Part shown: in pieces, positions 24,611-35,909 of the stretch | How positions within the stretch are numbered: position 1 is the first letter of the stretch | How the letters are laid out: each line of letters begins with the position of its first letter | NCBI GenBank assembly: GCA_007570785.1 | Contig: ML664173.1 | Location: forward strand, 14,975,933-15,039,932 | Direction: 5' to 3' | DNA from: Antilocapra americana | Lineage: Eukaryota; Chordata; Mammalia; Artiodactyla; Antilocapridae | Length of the DNA stretch: 64,000 bases | The notes under the pieces: generated by a model | The model's input: only the letters and a program-made list of their open reading frames with translations | The model's database searches: none | Told to the model about the DNA's origin: nothing | Position numbers and translations under genes: made by a program

Positions 24611-25039
24611 ATCCTGACATCAAGAGATGAAAGGTAGGACAGTTAAAAAAAAAAAAAGTAAAAGGTAATGTTATGGCATTCTGGTAAAAAGATTTATAAG
24701 AACAGAACTCATTGGAAAATTTTATCAATGAAATAAGTTATTTTTAAAGATCGTTTAAAAGTGTTCTTTTACAACTGAACATTCAAGTCTATCTGTCCAT
24801 GAAATAAGTACATCACAGCTAGCCGCAGACGTAACTTTGCAATACCTGTGACAGAAATCCTTTCTTTAAAGCTGAAGAGAAACACTTTTAGCTAACATTC
24901 TTTAGCTCAAAAGACCAACTAACATTCGTCCAATAAGCATCAGTATACGGGCATTAGTAAAGACAGGGAAGGACAGAGTACCATGGAGTTAACCCTATCC
25001 ACGGGTTAAAAGCTTCATGACACCCCCACCTGCCCATAC

Positions 25040-25224
25040 CTGCTGGGTGAGGAGGCTGATGTGAGTGGATGGGGAATACTGCCTGGCTGCCTGCTTCTCG
25101 GCCAGCCGCTGGAGTTCGGCCGTAACCATACTTGGGTTGTACCGTTTGCTGTATGAAGAGCCATCTTCTCCCTCCTTTTGGGTTTTGGCCATTCCCGAAT
25201 GCTGCTTGTTTGGATGGCATGAAC
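25040..25224 (-). CDS. TTLL5: TTLL5 coding exon (185 nt)
   Basis: The acceptor is CTCTTTAACAG. GT completes Gly, then [20 protein letters not shown], and later [20 protein letters not shown], ending [10 protein letters not shown] in phase 0 at donor CAG|GTATGG. The middle forms a conserved helix ([16 protein letters not shown]). Human differs at a few sites (SCYLNKHHSGIAKTQ, SSHINLLTQQ). The next exon is 23.7 kb away. Two oppositely oriented Bov-tA SINEs lie close to it: one about 0.8 kb on the low-coordinate side (plus) and one about 0.4 kb on the high-coordinate side (minus). Confidence 0.97.
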
Positions 25225-25599
25225 CTGTTAAAGAGAAAAGCTTTCATCCACTTAGGAAAAAAGGATTTGAAAAACTTAGGATGACGACAACCATTAGATA
25301 TTTCACTGAATCCCAGAAACCTCTGACAACAAGAGGAGCAATGACCTATCTTCAAAAGCTCACAAAAGTAAAAGCATACCCTATCATACCCGAGGATCTC
25401 TTCCTGTCACCAAACTGTTACATGCATCCATAACTATGTTTTGCCATAATATGAATCCTTCACAAAAAAGAATTTTCATCATATGTAGTGGGGAATAACT
25501 GATCCCAAAATTAACGGATCAAAAAAGTTCAGCCTTGAAAATCATTGTAATTCTTGTTTTTCTTGTTATGTGACAGCACTTGTCAGTAGCCTGCTGCAT

Positions 25600-25782
25600 C
25601 CACTGTCAAATCATCTACACCGCAGCCCGCCAGGCTCCTCCGTCCACGGGATTCTCCAGGCAAGAACACTGGAGTGGGCTGCCGCGCCCTCCGCCAGGGA
25701 CGCTTCCCACCCCAGGGACTGAGCCTGCATGTCTTACACTAGTAGGCGGGTTCTTTACCGCCAGCGCCACCTGGGAAGCCCC
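25600..25782 (-). mobile_element. Bov-tA SINE, antisense
   Basis: It runs from 'catctacaccgcagcccgcc' through 'attctccaggcaagaacact' to 'cagcgccacctgggaagccc'. The 3' end of the element is truncated or diverged. It lies about 0.4 kb from the 25040-25224 exon, opposite in orientation to the SINE at 23998-24209. Confidence 0.85.
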
Positions 25783-26269
25783 ACAGCCCTTAAAAGCTCA
25801 GAAAGGAAAAGAAGGATAAAAGCAAAACTGAATTTATTTAGAGAAACAGTGATAGTCCTATATTATCAAATTTCAATTGATTTCTCTTTCAGATTTCGAC
25901 TTTCTTCTTTCAACTATGATATCAGGGAAATCTATTATTTTTGAGCACTGAAATCATTTAACAAAAAATCAAGGTTCATATCTGTTCTGTGATAAGTCAC
26001 ACAACTCATTGGAAAAAAAATTCAAAACTCAGAAAAGTGGAAACACGGTGTGTTTCCTTTCTGTCTTATTAATGCTTATATAACCATGATTGTCCTCGTA
26101 CATACAATTTGATGACACTGCTTTATTATATTATTTGACACATACAAAATACTATCTACAACAGATGCAGAAGTTACAAACCATATAATGAACTGACTAC
26201 CTAAGTCACACTAACAGGTATCAACCCATGGGTTCCTTCTTATTCTTAATCTCCCCTTATCATTCATCC

Positions 26270-27640
26270 GCTTCTTTTTTTTTAAATATAGTTTTATTCT
26301 TCATTTCTGTGTGTGTAGGCATACCTAAAATACAGTTAATTTTGCTTGTTTTTGAGCTCTATAAAAATGGTATCTTACTGTAGTAATTTCCTGGGACTTG
26401 TTTTTGTTAATACCATATTTCTAATATTTATCCTTTCTCAGTATAGCTGAAATTCATTAACTTTACATGGTGCTTGGTATTCCATTTTGGAAATACACTA
26501 CAACTTATTTTTCTATTTCCTCATTGATAGTTACTTTGGTTATTGCAAGCTTAACGCTATTGTAAACAGTTCAGTTGTGAACACTCTTGTGTATGGGTCC
26601 TCGAGCATGTGTGGGAGAACTTCTCTTGTGTATGTGGCTAGAAATTGAGTCAGAGAGTATGTGAATTTAAAAATTTATGTGACAACAACAAAACGGCATG
26701 TTTTACACTACCACAAACAAAATACAAGCCTTCCTGCTGATCAGTATTCCCTCCAACGCTTAGCACTGTCAAATATCTTAATTCTTCCTTCTTTTAAGAG
26801 GGTGGAAGATCTCACTGTAGTATTCATTTATATTCATCTGATTAATAATGATGTTGAGCATATTACCTCTTTTCTGATACCATTATTGGGTTGTCTTTTT
26901 TTCTTTCTGAAGGAGGCTTGCCTATGTTTTTATTTTCGTTTCCTACCACAAGTTATTAAAGATGCCCTAATCTATTCTAGAGTTTAAAGTTTGCATCTGA
27001 GATTGATTATATGGATAGTATGAGGCAGGGATCTAATTTCACTTTTGTTTCCTGTATGGATAACCAGTTGTCCCAGCACCATTTATTGAAAAATGCATCC
27101 TTTTCCATCTGTCATGTATTAAAGTTTCGTCTCTCTGTGATTGTTTCCAACTTTCTATTCTGCTCCACTGGTCACTCTGCACCTTTTCCAATACTGTATT
27201 TTCTTAATGATGATATCTTTATATTCTTATTAAGATATTCGTCCACCATTTTTCCTTCCTCAGTAGGTTCTCACTACCCTTGGTCTTTTGCCTTTCCATT
27301 ATCGTTTTAGAAGAGCCTTGTCAAGTACAACACAACTGCTGAGATTTTGGTTGGAACTGTATTGAGTTCAGAGATAACTTCGATGAAAACATTTATGATA
27401 TTAACTCTTTCCATCCATGTACAATCTACTTATATATTTATTTATGTTTTCTCTGTCTCTCAACAAAGTCTTACAAAATTTCTTCGTAAGTCTTTCCTAA
27501 ATTTATGCCTAGGGAGCTTGCAGTCTTTAAGTAAATGTTTTTAAAAACATCATTTTCGTGGTGATATGGTTGTACAGCAGTGTGAATGTACTTAATGCCG
27601 CTGTACACTTAAAAATAGACAAAATGGTAAATTTTATATT
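26270..27640 (-). mobile_element. Old L1 LINE, antisense
   Basis: Antisense L1 words include 'tggataaccagttgtcccag' with 'caccatttattgaaaaatgc', and 'tccatctgtcatgt' with 'ttgattatatggatag'. Earlier, around 26390-26620, there are diverged 3' UTR-like sequences. It breaks at the BovB insertion starting about 27645. Confidence 0.65.
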
Positions 27641-27644
27641 ATGT

Positions 27645-28595
27645 ATGTCTCTGTTGTTGTTCAGTCACTGAGTCACGTCCAACTCTTTGCGACCCCATGG
27701 ACTGCAGCACGCCAGGCCTCCCTGTCCTTCACCATCTCCCAGAGCTTGCTCAAACTCATGTCCATTGAGGCAGTGATGCCATCCAAACATCCTGCCCTCT
27801 GTCATCCCCTTCTCCTCCTGCTTTCAGTCTTTCTCAGCACCAGGGTCTTTTCTAAGGAGTCAGCTCTTCGCATCAGGTGGCCAAAATATTGGAGCTTCAG
27901 CTTTAGCATCAGTCCTTCCAATGAATATTCAGGACTGATCTCCTTTAGAATTGACTAGATGGCTCTCCCTGCAATCCAAAGGACGCTCAAGAGTCTTCTC
28001 CAGGACCACAGTTCAAAAGCATCAGTTCTTCAGTGCTCAGCCTTCTTTATGGTCCCTCTCACATCCATATATGACTACTGGAAAAACCATAGCCTTGACT
28101 AGATGGACCTTTGTTGACAAAGTAATGTCTCTGCTTTTCAATATGCTGTCTAGGTCTGTCATAGTTTTTCTTCCAAGAAAAAAGTATCTTTTAATTTCAT
28201 GGCTGCAGTGGAACACAAGAAAATAAAGTCTCTCACTGTTTCCATTGTTTCCCCATCTATTTGCCATGAAGTGATGGGACTGGATGCCATGATCTTAGTT
28301 TTTTGAATGTAGAGTTTTAAGTAAACTAGCTTTTTCACTCTCCTCTTTCACCTTCATTAAGAGGCATTTAGTTCCTCTTTGCTTTTTGCCATTAGGGTGG
28401 TATAATCTGCATAGCTGAGGTTATTGATATTTCTCCTGGCAATCTTGATTCCAGCTTGTGCTTCCTCCAGCCCAGCATTTCACATGATTATACTCTGCAT
28501 ACAAGCTAATAAGCAAGGTGACAGTATACAGTCCTTTACCAATTTGGAACCAGTCCATTGTTCTATGTCCAGTTCTAACTGTTGCTTCCTGACCC
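27645..28595 (-). mobile_element. BovB LINE fragment, antisense, RT decayed
   Basis: BovB from 'gttcagtcactgagtcacgt' (3' end) to 'agttctaactgttgcttcct'. The active-site box near 28400 reads YADY instead of YADD. It sits inside the old L1, which resumes at about 28600. Confidence 0.92.
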
Positions 28596-28599
28596 CGAT

Positions 28600-29395
28600 A
28601 TGTATGTCTTACCACAATATAAAAAAAGTTTTCTAATTCTTTGTTGCTAATAGATTTTTAATATTGATCTTATAGTGATCTATACTGTCAAAACAATTAT
28701 TTCTAATGTATCTATACCTTATTTTCAGTTTTCTATGTAGATAACATATTATCTGTAAATACATAAGTGAATTTTAATTCCTGCCTTTTGATGCTTACGT
28801 TTTTAATTTCTTGTCTTGTTATGCTGGATCCTGACTTCCAGTAAAACACTGAATAAAAGCAAAGCTAGCAGGCATCCTCTTCCTTCTCTTAAAGGGAATG
28901 CTTTCAGTATCTCCCCATTTACACTAACATCTATGGTGATATTTTGGTGGATACCCTTTTTAATAAAGGTTTCCTTCTCTTCCTAGTATGCTGAGAATTA
29001 GTATGATGAATAAGTATAGAATTTAATCAAATTCTTTTTCTGCATCTATTAAAATGATGAATACTGTTTTGCTCCTTTAATCTGTTGATGTGACAAATGA
29101 CATTTATAGATTTTCTACTGTTTTAAATCCTCCAGTATTCCCTGGATAAACTTGTTTATGGGATCTTATCTTTTTCATTTGTTGCTGGATGTGGTTGGCT
29201 CAAATTTTGATTAGAATTTTGCATTTGTGTTCATAAATGATTCTAGTCTGTAATTTTCCTGATCCTGTCCATAACTGGTTTTGTTATCAAGATTAAACTA
29301 GCCATACAGAATGATTTAAGGATTATTGTTTCTTTCCCATGCTCTATGACGAGTTTAACACTGGAATTATCACTCCCTTGAAAGACTGTCAACAT
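28600..29395 (-). mobile_element. Old L1 LINE, antisense, continuation
   Basis: It contains 'caaattctttttctgcatct' with 'attaaaatgatgaatact', and 'tgttgatgtgacaaatgaca', then 'ttgtgttcataaatgattct'. These are typical antisense L1 ORF2 words. The same block recurs at 30985-31035. Confidence 0.75.
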
Positions 29396-29805
29396 TCATT
29401 GGAACTGGAGCCTATTATCCAGAGTGAAGTAAGCCAGAAGGAAAAACAATAATACAGTATACTAACGCATATATATGGAATTTAGAAAGATGGTAACGAG
29501 AACCCTGCATGCGAGACAGCAAAAGGAACGCAGATGTATAGAACAGACTCGTGGACTCTGTGGAAGAGGGCAAGGGTGGGATGATATGGGAGAATGGCAT
29601 TGAAACATGTTAATTACCATATGTGAAATCAATCGCCAGCCCAGGGTTGATGCTCAGGGCTGGTGCACNNNNNNNNNNNNNNNNNNNNNNNNNNNNNNNN
29701 NNNNNNNNNNNNNNNNNNNNNNNNNNNNNNNNNNNNNNNNNNNNNNNNNNNNNNNNNNNNNNNNNNNNGAAGGGGGAAAAAAAATAAATAAATAAAGTGC
29801 ACCAG
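29396..29805 (+). mobile_element. L1-BT 3' end spanning the assembly gap
   Basis: The bovine L1 3' UTR words 'gagtgaagtaagccagaagg', 'acgcatatatatggaattta' and 'gaaagatggtaacgagaacc' precede the gap. After the gap comes 'gggggaaaaaaaataaataa', a poly-A-like tail. The copy looks younger than the L1 around it. Confidence 0.8.
29669..29768. other. Assembly gap, 100 N
   Basis: Exactly 100 N, the conventional placeholder for a gap of unknown size. It falls within an L1-BT 3' end, a place where short-read or clone assemblies often collapse. Confidence 0.99.
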
Positions 29806-29829
29806 AAATCATTTATGTCTGAGTAATTA

Positions 29830-30692
29830 GAAAAAAAAAATCATCTGGGGCTCAAGTTTTCTTTGTGAAAATTATTGCATAAGTTATGTTAATAGTTACA
29901 ATATCATTCAGGCTTTCTTTGTCTTCTTGAGCCAATTTTACTTATGCTATACTTTTGGTGGCCATATCCATTTTGTGTAGATTTTCAATTTTATTGGAAC
30001 ACAGTGGGTAACATTATTCTAATATTTTTTTCACCTAAGCTAATTTGTATTTTCTGTGTGCTTTTCATTCTCCATATCATTTATCCACGTCTTCCCTCTT
30101 TTCCTGATCAATCTCACCAAAGGTTGCTCCACCACCTTAGGCTTTTCAAAGACTTTTTGGCTTTGATATTTTCTTTATTTTTGAAATCTGTAATTTTTAC
30201 TTTTGTCTTTGCTCTTCAACATATCTTTTCTCTTTCTCCTTTATTTAGATTTATAATATTGCTGTTTTTATAACATCTGAGATCAGATATTTAGCCTTCC
30301 TTTTTTTCAAATATATGTATTTAAGGCAGTACATGTCCCTCCAAATACTGTTTTTCATTGCTCTCCACACATTTAAATATGGAAGTTTTTTCATTATCTT
30401 TCAACTCTAAAACTTTTACATTTATCCATTATGATCTCTTCAAACCCTCTTTCTTTGCTGACATAAAATTTCTTTATCTATTAGTAATGGAAATCATTGG
30501 AAATTTCCCACTAACATAGTGGATTTACAGATTCCTCCTGTAGGTGCATCAGTTTTTGTTTTACTTATTTGGAGGTTAATTTGTTAGGCGCAGCTAGAAC
30601 TGTTATCTTTCTGCCGAATCAAACTTTCTGTTTTATGTAATTACTCTCTATATTTGTTAAGAAAATTTTTTTCTCTTAAAGCCTAATATAAG
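29830..30692 (-). mobile_element. Old L1 LINE, antisense
   Basis: The T-rich antisense ORF2 words 'gcagtacatgtccctccaaa', 'tactgtttttcattgctctc' and 'tccactaacatagtggattt' are L1-like though diverged. Confidence 0.55.
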
Positions 30693-30930
30693 TTAATATA
30701 TGCTAAGCTAGGGCTTCCTTGTGGCTCAGCTGGTAAAGAATCCAACTGCAATGCAGGAGACCTGGATTTGATCCCTGGGCTGGGAAGATCCCTTGGAGAA
30801 GGGAAAGACCACCCACTCCAGTATTCTGGTCTGGAGAATTCCATGGACTGTGTAGTCCATGAGGTCGCAAAGAATCAGACATAACTGAGCAACTTTCACT
30901 TTCATGCTAAGTAAACTTAGCATATATTAA
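30693..30930. repeat. Palindrome with 15-bp perfect arms, split by a SINE
   Basis: Left arm TTAATATATGCTAAG (30693-30707) and right arm CTTAGCATATATTAA (30916-30930) are perfect reverse complements. Removing the SINE and one target copy leaves a 4-base loop TAAA between them. Confidence 0.9.
30708..30903 (+). mobile_element. Bov-tA SINE in a palindrome loop
   Basis: Sense copy from 'gggcttccttgtggctcagc' to 'ctgagcaactttcactttc'. It is flanked by ATGCTAAG (30700-30707 and 30904-30911). Confidence 0.9.
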
Positions 30931-31250
30931 TATAGCCATATTATTCTTTTCTGGTTGGTATTCTGAGTTATTATCATGAATGAGTACAGAATTTTATCAA
31001 ATTCTTTTTCTGCATCTACTAAAATGATGAATACAGTTTGGGAATGAGGTTAAGATATTATTTAAACTTAGACATTTTGGTATTTATTTCTTCATCCTTT
31101 TACTTTCAACCATTCGATGTCCTTATTTTTACAAGTGTCTTTCTTTGCTAAACAACATATAGTTGGATTTAAAAAAAAATCAAGCTGTCACTAACAAGTT
31201 CAGTCCATTTATATTCATTTGATTCCTGATATATTAAGACTTGGTTTACC
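30931..31250 (-). mobile_element. Old L1 LINE, antisense
   Basis: It repeats the words seen at 29035-29070 (attctttttctgcatctact, aaaatgatgaatac) and continues with 'caagctgtcactaacaagtt' and 'cagtccatttatattcattt'. Confidence 0.6.
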
Positions 31251-31456
31251 ATCTTTAATTTTCCATTTCTTGCATTTTCTAAGCTTTGTGTTTTCTGTGC
31301 TTCTATGTCTATAGGTGTTTCCCAGGCCCAATTCATCTCTCTTTCCAAATGTTTAAGTTTTCATATTTTAATTTTTTCAATGGTGACTCCTGAAACATGA
31401 TACAGCATATGTATCATGAAAAAGTCTAAAAAATATCTTAACCTCATTCCCAAACT
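31035..31456. repeat. 25-bp perfect inverted repeat, about 370-bp spacer
   Basis: AGTTTGGGAATGAGGTTAAG plus ATATT (31035-31059) is the exact reverse complement of 31432-31456. A weaker match extends toward GTCTAAA on the inner side. Confidence 0.9.
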
Positions 31457-31539
31457 ATTCAATCACCACAGAAAAATTTGACTCCAATCACTTATAGGCT
31501 ATTATTATAGTCAACTATATATTGTTATCTATATATACT

Positions 31540-31720
31540 GTCCACTACTGTTTAAGCCATTCAAAGTATGATTTCTGACCACAGTAGAAATAAACTAAAA
31601 GGCAATTACAAAAGACAGAGAATGCCAACTATGTGAAAATTAAACAATAAAAACAATCCATGGGTCAAGAAAGAAATCACAATGGAAATTAGGAAATATT
31701 TTCAAACTGACTAGCTTCTT
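31540..31720 (+). mobile_element. Old L1 LINE, sense
   Basis: The sense ORF2 words 'tgaccacagtagaaataaac' and 'caatccatgggtcaagaaag' are standard L1. Confidence 0.65.
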
Positions 31721-32039
31721 CTGATCCTTACCATTCTCTGGGAAATGTATGAAAAAGAAAGGTTTTAAAAAAAAGTTCTGATGATAACACAAGGTATTGG
31801 AGACACTGACCTTACTGAATTTCTTTCACATGGGAGAGAAAATTTAAATCAGAACATAATTGAGTATTATTATATTGATTTTAGAGGATTAAATCATAAG
31901 AATAATCACTCAGAATTAGCAGAAATACACATATTTGTACATATTTAATTTATGACATTAAAATAGACCATTTAGTATCTCCGATTCAAACTTCATATTA
32001 TAATATCCATTTTATTTGAAATCAGATACCAATTAAGAA

Positions 32040-32612
32040 ATATATGCTGGCTATTTATGCAGGACATGGAAGCAACTTAAATCTCTACCAACAGAGGAAT
32101 GGATAAAGGAGATGTGGTACAAATATACAATGGAATATTATTCAGGCATAAAGAAGAACAAAATTGGATCACTTGTAGAGATGTGGATGGATCTAGGGAC
32201 TGTCATACAGAGTTAAGTCAGAAAGAGAAAAGCAAATATATATCATATATTAACACATACATGTGGGATCTAGAAAAACGGTATAGATGATCTTACTTGA
32301 AAAACTGAAACAGGGAAACAGATGTAGAGAAGAAACGTTTGTACACCAAAGGAGGAAAGAAGGGATGGGATAAATTGGGAGATTGGGATCCACATATATA
32401 CATTACTATGTATAAAACAGATAACTAACGAGAACCTACTGTATAGCACAGGGAACTCTAACTAACGCTCTGTGATGACCTAAACTAGAAGGGAATCTAA
32501 AAAAGAGTGGATATATGTCTATATACAACTGATTCACTTTGCTGCACAGCAGAAACTAATACAACATTGTAAAGCAACTATATTCCAATAAAAATTGATT
32601 TAAAAAAAGGAA
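32040..32612 (+). mobile_element. L1 LINE 3' end with poly-A
   Basis: Sense L1 from 'ggacatggaagcaacttaaa' through 'tggaatattattcaggcata' and 'agcacagggaactctaacta' to 'acattgtaaagcaactatat' and an A-rich tail. It is a complete 3' terminus. Confidence 0.88.
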
Positions 32613-33165
32613 AATAGAAATATATATTGGCTATTTCTAATGCCACAGTAATGAAAACAATGTGGTACTGGCGTAAGCACAGATACATAGATCAGTGGAG
32701 CAGAACTGAGATTCCAGAAGTAAACCCTTACATTTAAGATTGAATGATTTTTCACAAGTGTGCCACGACCATTCAACAGGGAAATAATACTCTTTCAACA
32801 AATGGTGCTGGGACAACTAAATATTCACACGAAAAAGAATGATGTTAAGACCTTTATGCCATACCATATAAACAATTCTATCAAAATGGATAAAAGACCT
32901 AAACTATAAAATTCTTAGAAAAAACAGACATCTTCGTGACCTTGGGTTAGGCAATAGTTTTTCAGATATGATATCAAATGCACAAGCAACAAAAGAAAAA
33001 ATAAATTAGACTTCACCAAGATTAAAAACTTTTGTGCATCAAGAAAATGAAATGACAAACAACAGAATGAGAGAAAATACTTCTAAATCAAGTATCTGGC
33101 AAGGGACTTGTATCCAGAATATATAAAGAACACTTACAATTCAACAACAAAAAGACAGACATCAC
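32613..33165 (+). mobile_element. L1 LINE ORF2 3' part
   Basis: Sense words 'aacaatgtggtactggcgta', 'aacaaatggtgctgggacaa', 'aagattaaaaacttttgtgc' and 'atctggcaagggacttgtat'. It precedes the 32040-32612 piece in L1 order, so the two are rearranged or separate insertions. Confidence 0.82.
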
Positions 33166-33429
33166 AATTATGTCTTGACCACACTGTAAGCTCCCAGTAA
33201 ATAGAAGCCCTATTTTATTCATCTCTTTATCTTCAGCACCTAAAAGTAAGCACTGCATTTTCTTATCAGTGAACGATTGTCACTGGACCAAATGCAAGAC
33301 TTTTCCTTAGTCACAGCCTGCGCCCCTTTATCTTTCAAAAGAAAAAGCAAAGGGAAGAGATGACATGCTTTTTTCCTTGGGGCTGGGGAGGAGCTGACAT
33401 TGTGGACTCCCTTTCATTTTCTCACTCAC

Positions 33430-33825
33430 CTGCCTTTGCTGAAGAGGGACGAGACAGTTTCTGGCTATAGATGTGTGCAGCACTTTGGAAAGAGGAAAAG
33501 GGGCCAATGGTGTAACTGCCTGATCGACAGCGCGGCAGGCCAGCGGGGCTTGGTACGTTCTGTGTCCCAGGATGGATGGAGAGAGAAGCATTGTCAGGGA
33601 CCGTGCTCAGTAAAACTGCTGGCTGGTGAAGCATGCTGGGGACAGCAGCAGGGATCTGAGATAGAGAATGGCAACCTGGCCCTGGTGAGAGGTCAGAGGT
33701 GGTGATAACAGATGACAAGTGGGTGTTGGGGATTTTCTGCAGAAGGGTAGCAGCAGGACCAGAAAAAGGAGCAGAAGAATTGGTATAGATTAATTTAGCC
33801 TCTTTTTCTGCTGAAGTGGTAAATC
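33430..33825 (-). CDS. TTLL5: TTLL5 coding exon, Ser/Pro-rich C-terminal region (396 nt)
   Basis: This is the largest exon in the window. It starts after the acceptor TTTTAATAG with GA completing Arg, then [17 protein letters not shown], and ends [10 protein letters not shown] plus the first base of Gly at donor GCAG|GTGAGT. The middle is low-complexity and rich in Ser, Pro, Thr and His (for example [20 protein letters not shown]). The end, [20 protein letters not shown] followed by [12 protein letters not shown], is highly conserved and resembles a binding peptide region. It belongs to the C-terminal part of TTLL5 implicated in partner binding (nuclear receptor coactivators, RPGR). Relative to the human sequence I recall, this copy has a few extra residues ([12 protein letters not shown] against SSSGPTATL), as expected in a disordered segment. 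Confidence 0.97.
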
Positions 33826-34506
<681 letters not shown>

Positions 34507-34807
34507 TTAGGTTCTGTCACTAATCAAACACTAGAGCACCACTCTACACATAATTTTGTTTCCAGAATATAACGCAACTAGTAATCAGTGCCAAGAACTA
34601 CTGCATTTCTCACTGCACTTTTCCAAGGATGGCCATATCCATATCCCTGTTGAGTGGGACACCAAGCAAATGATTCCTAACTAACCCCAAGCCTGGCTCC
34701 AGCTGACTGAACCAGGGAAAGATATGGAAACCCAGGGCAGCAATCATGGACTGCAGACAAACTAGGACCTGCCTGGGCAAGACAGTAAGTGAGGGCAGTG
34801 AAGGTGC

Positions 34808-34987
34808 TTGCCCCACGTGGCGCTAGTGCTAAAGAACCCGCCTGCTAATGCCAGCGATGGAAGAGACATGGGTTTGATCCCTAGGTCTGCAAGATTTCTT
34901 GCCTGGAGAATCCCAAGGACAGGGGAGCCTGGCGGATTACGGTCCATAGCGTCGCAAAGAGTCAGACACAACTGAAGCAACTCAGCA
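34808..34987 (+). mobile_element. Bov-tA SINE
   Basis: Sense copy with a diverged head (cttgccccacgtggcgctag), then 'cgcctgctaatgccagcgat', ending 'gagtcagacacaactgaagc'. It has an internal deletion relative to full-length copies. Confidence 0.85.
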
Positions 34988-35699
34988 CAAATGCCAGGGC
35001 AGTAAGATGCCTCTGTCAAGAATCCAAATTTGGAGAACTAAGAGATCAAACTGGTTGGTGGTACACACTGGAGCAAAGAAGTCACAATACCCATGGACAG
35101 GGAACTGCCAAGAAATGAAAATAACAGCCCCAGTATTTGTTGGCATGATACCTGAATACCACAACAGCTCTGTATCTTAATCTCCTCAGTTTTCCTTGAA
35201 TAAGTTCAGTGAATTTGCTTATTAATCAGTATATTTAATAAGAAAATCATTCTAATAAAATACATTTCCATTGTAATAAATCAGGTTTTCTTTTCCTACT
35301 ATAGAATTTTGAAATAGAACAGCCAGAGGTAATCATACACTTGGAGAAACATTCCCAAAATCTTTTCTCAAGGGCCAAGTTCATTCAAAAACTTAAGAAA
35401 GGCCATTTTACAGATCATCTTTCAGAATGAAAGAATAAGGACATATGGATTCTCTTCTTCCCACCACTATCAGCAGTGGTGATATTCTCACACATTTGTT
35501 TGCTCACGTTTGAAACAACTCCAAATACTATCAAATGTCATAATGTTGTTCCCTTGATGGAGGCCTTCCTACTGCCTGTCTAGTTAATTCTGACTGGTAT
35601 CGCTAGGTATAAATGTTACAGTAAGTCTCCTACAGACAAACCTTCAAGTTGCAAACTTTCAAAGACGCGAACATGCTCCTGCATGCCAGTTGTGCACAG

Positions 35700-35909
35700 C
35701 TGTTCAGTGGATACATCATGTCCAGTTCTTTCGAGACCCCGTAACTATAGTCTGTCAGGCTCCTCTGTCCATGCATGAGATTCCCCTGACAAGAATACTG
35801 GAGTGGTTTGTCATTTCCTATTCCAGGAATCTTCCCGACCCAGGGATCAAACATGCATCTCCGGCATTGTCAAGCGGATTCTCTACCACTGAGTCACCAA
35901 GGAAGCCCT
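35700..35909 (-). mobile_element. Bov-tA SINE, antisense
   Basis: It runs from 'tgttcagtggatacatcatg' through 'tcaggctcctctgtccatgc' to 'actgagtcaccaaggaagcc'. Confidence 0.86.

Larger units (their letters stand above)
1368..25039 (-). other. TTLL5: TTLL5 intron, 23.7 kb
   Basis: This is the largest intron in the window. It is filled with MIR, L2, MER5-type, CHR, Bov-tA and BovB elements listed separately. Stretches without a recognised repeat include about 1.4-2.2, 2.4-3.6, 4.8-5.6, 5.85-6.4, 8.0-9.2, 9.5-10.0, 12.5-13.6, 15.6-16.7, 17.3-18.9 and 24.6-25.0 kb. I saw no further TTLL5 exon, no other gene and no RNA gene there. The 17.6-18.2 kb part is CpG-rich for its surroundings. Confidence 0.8.
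25225..33429 (-). other. TTLL5: TTLL5 intron, 8.2 kb
   Basis: Apart from unique sequence at about 25.25-25.6 and 25.8-26.25 kb, it is L1 and BovB fragments in both orientations, one Bov-tA at each end region and the assembly gap. No exon was seen. Confidence 0.8.
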
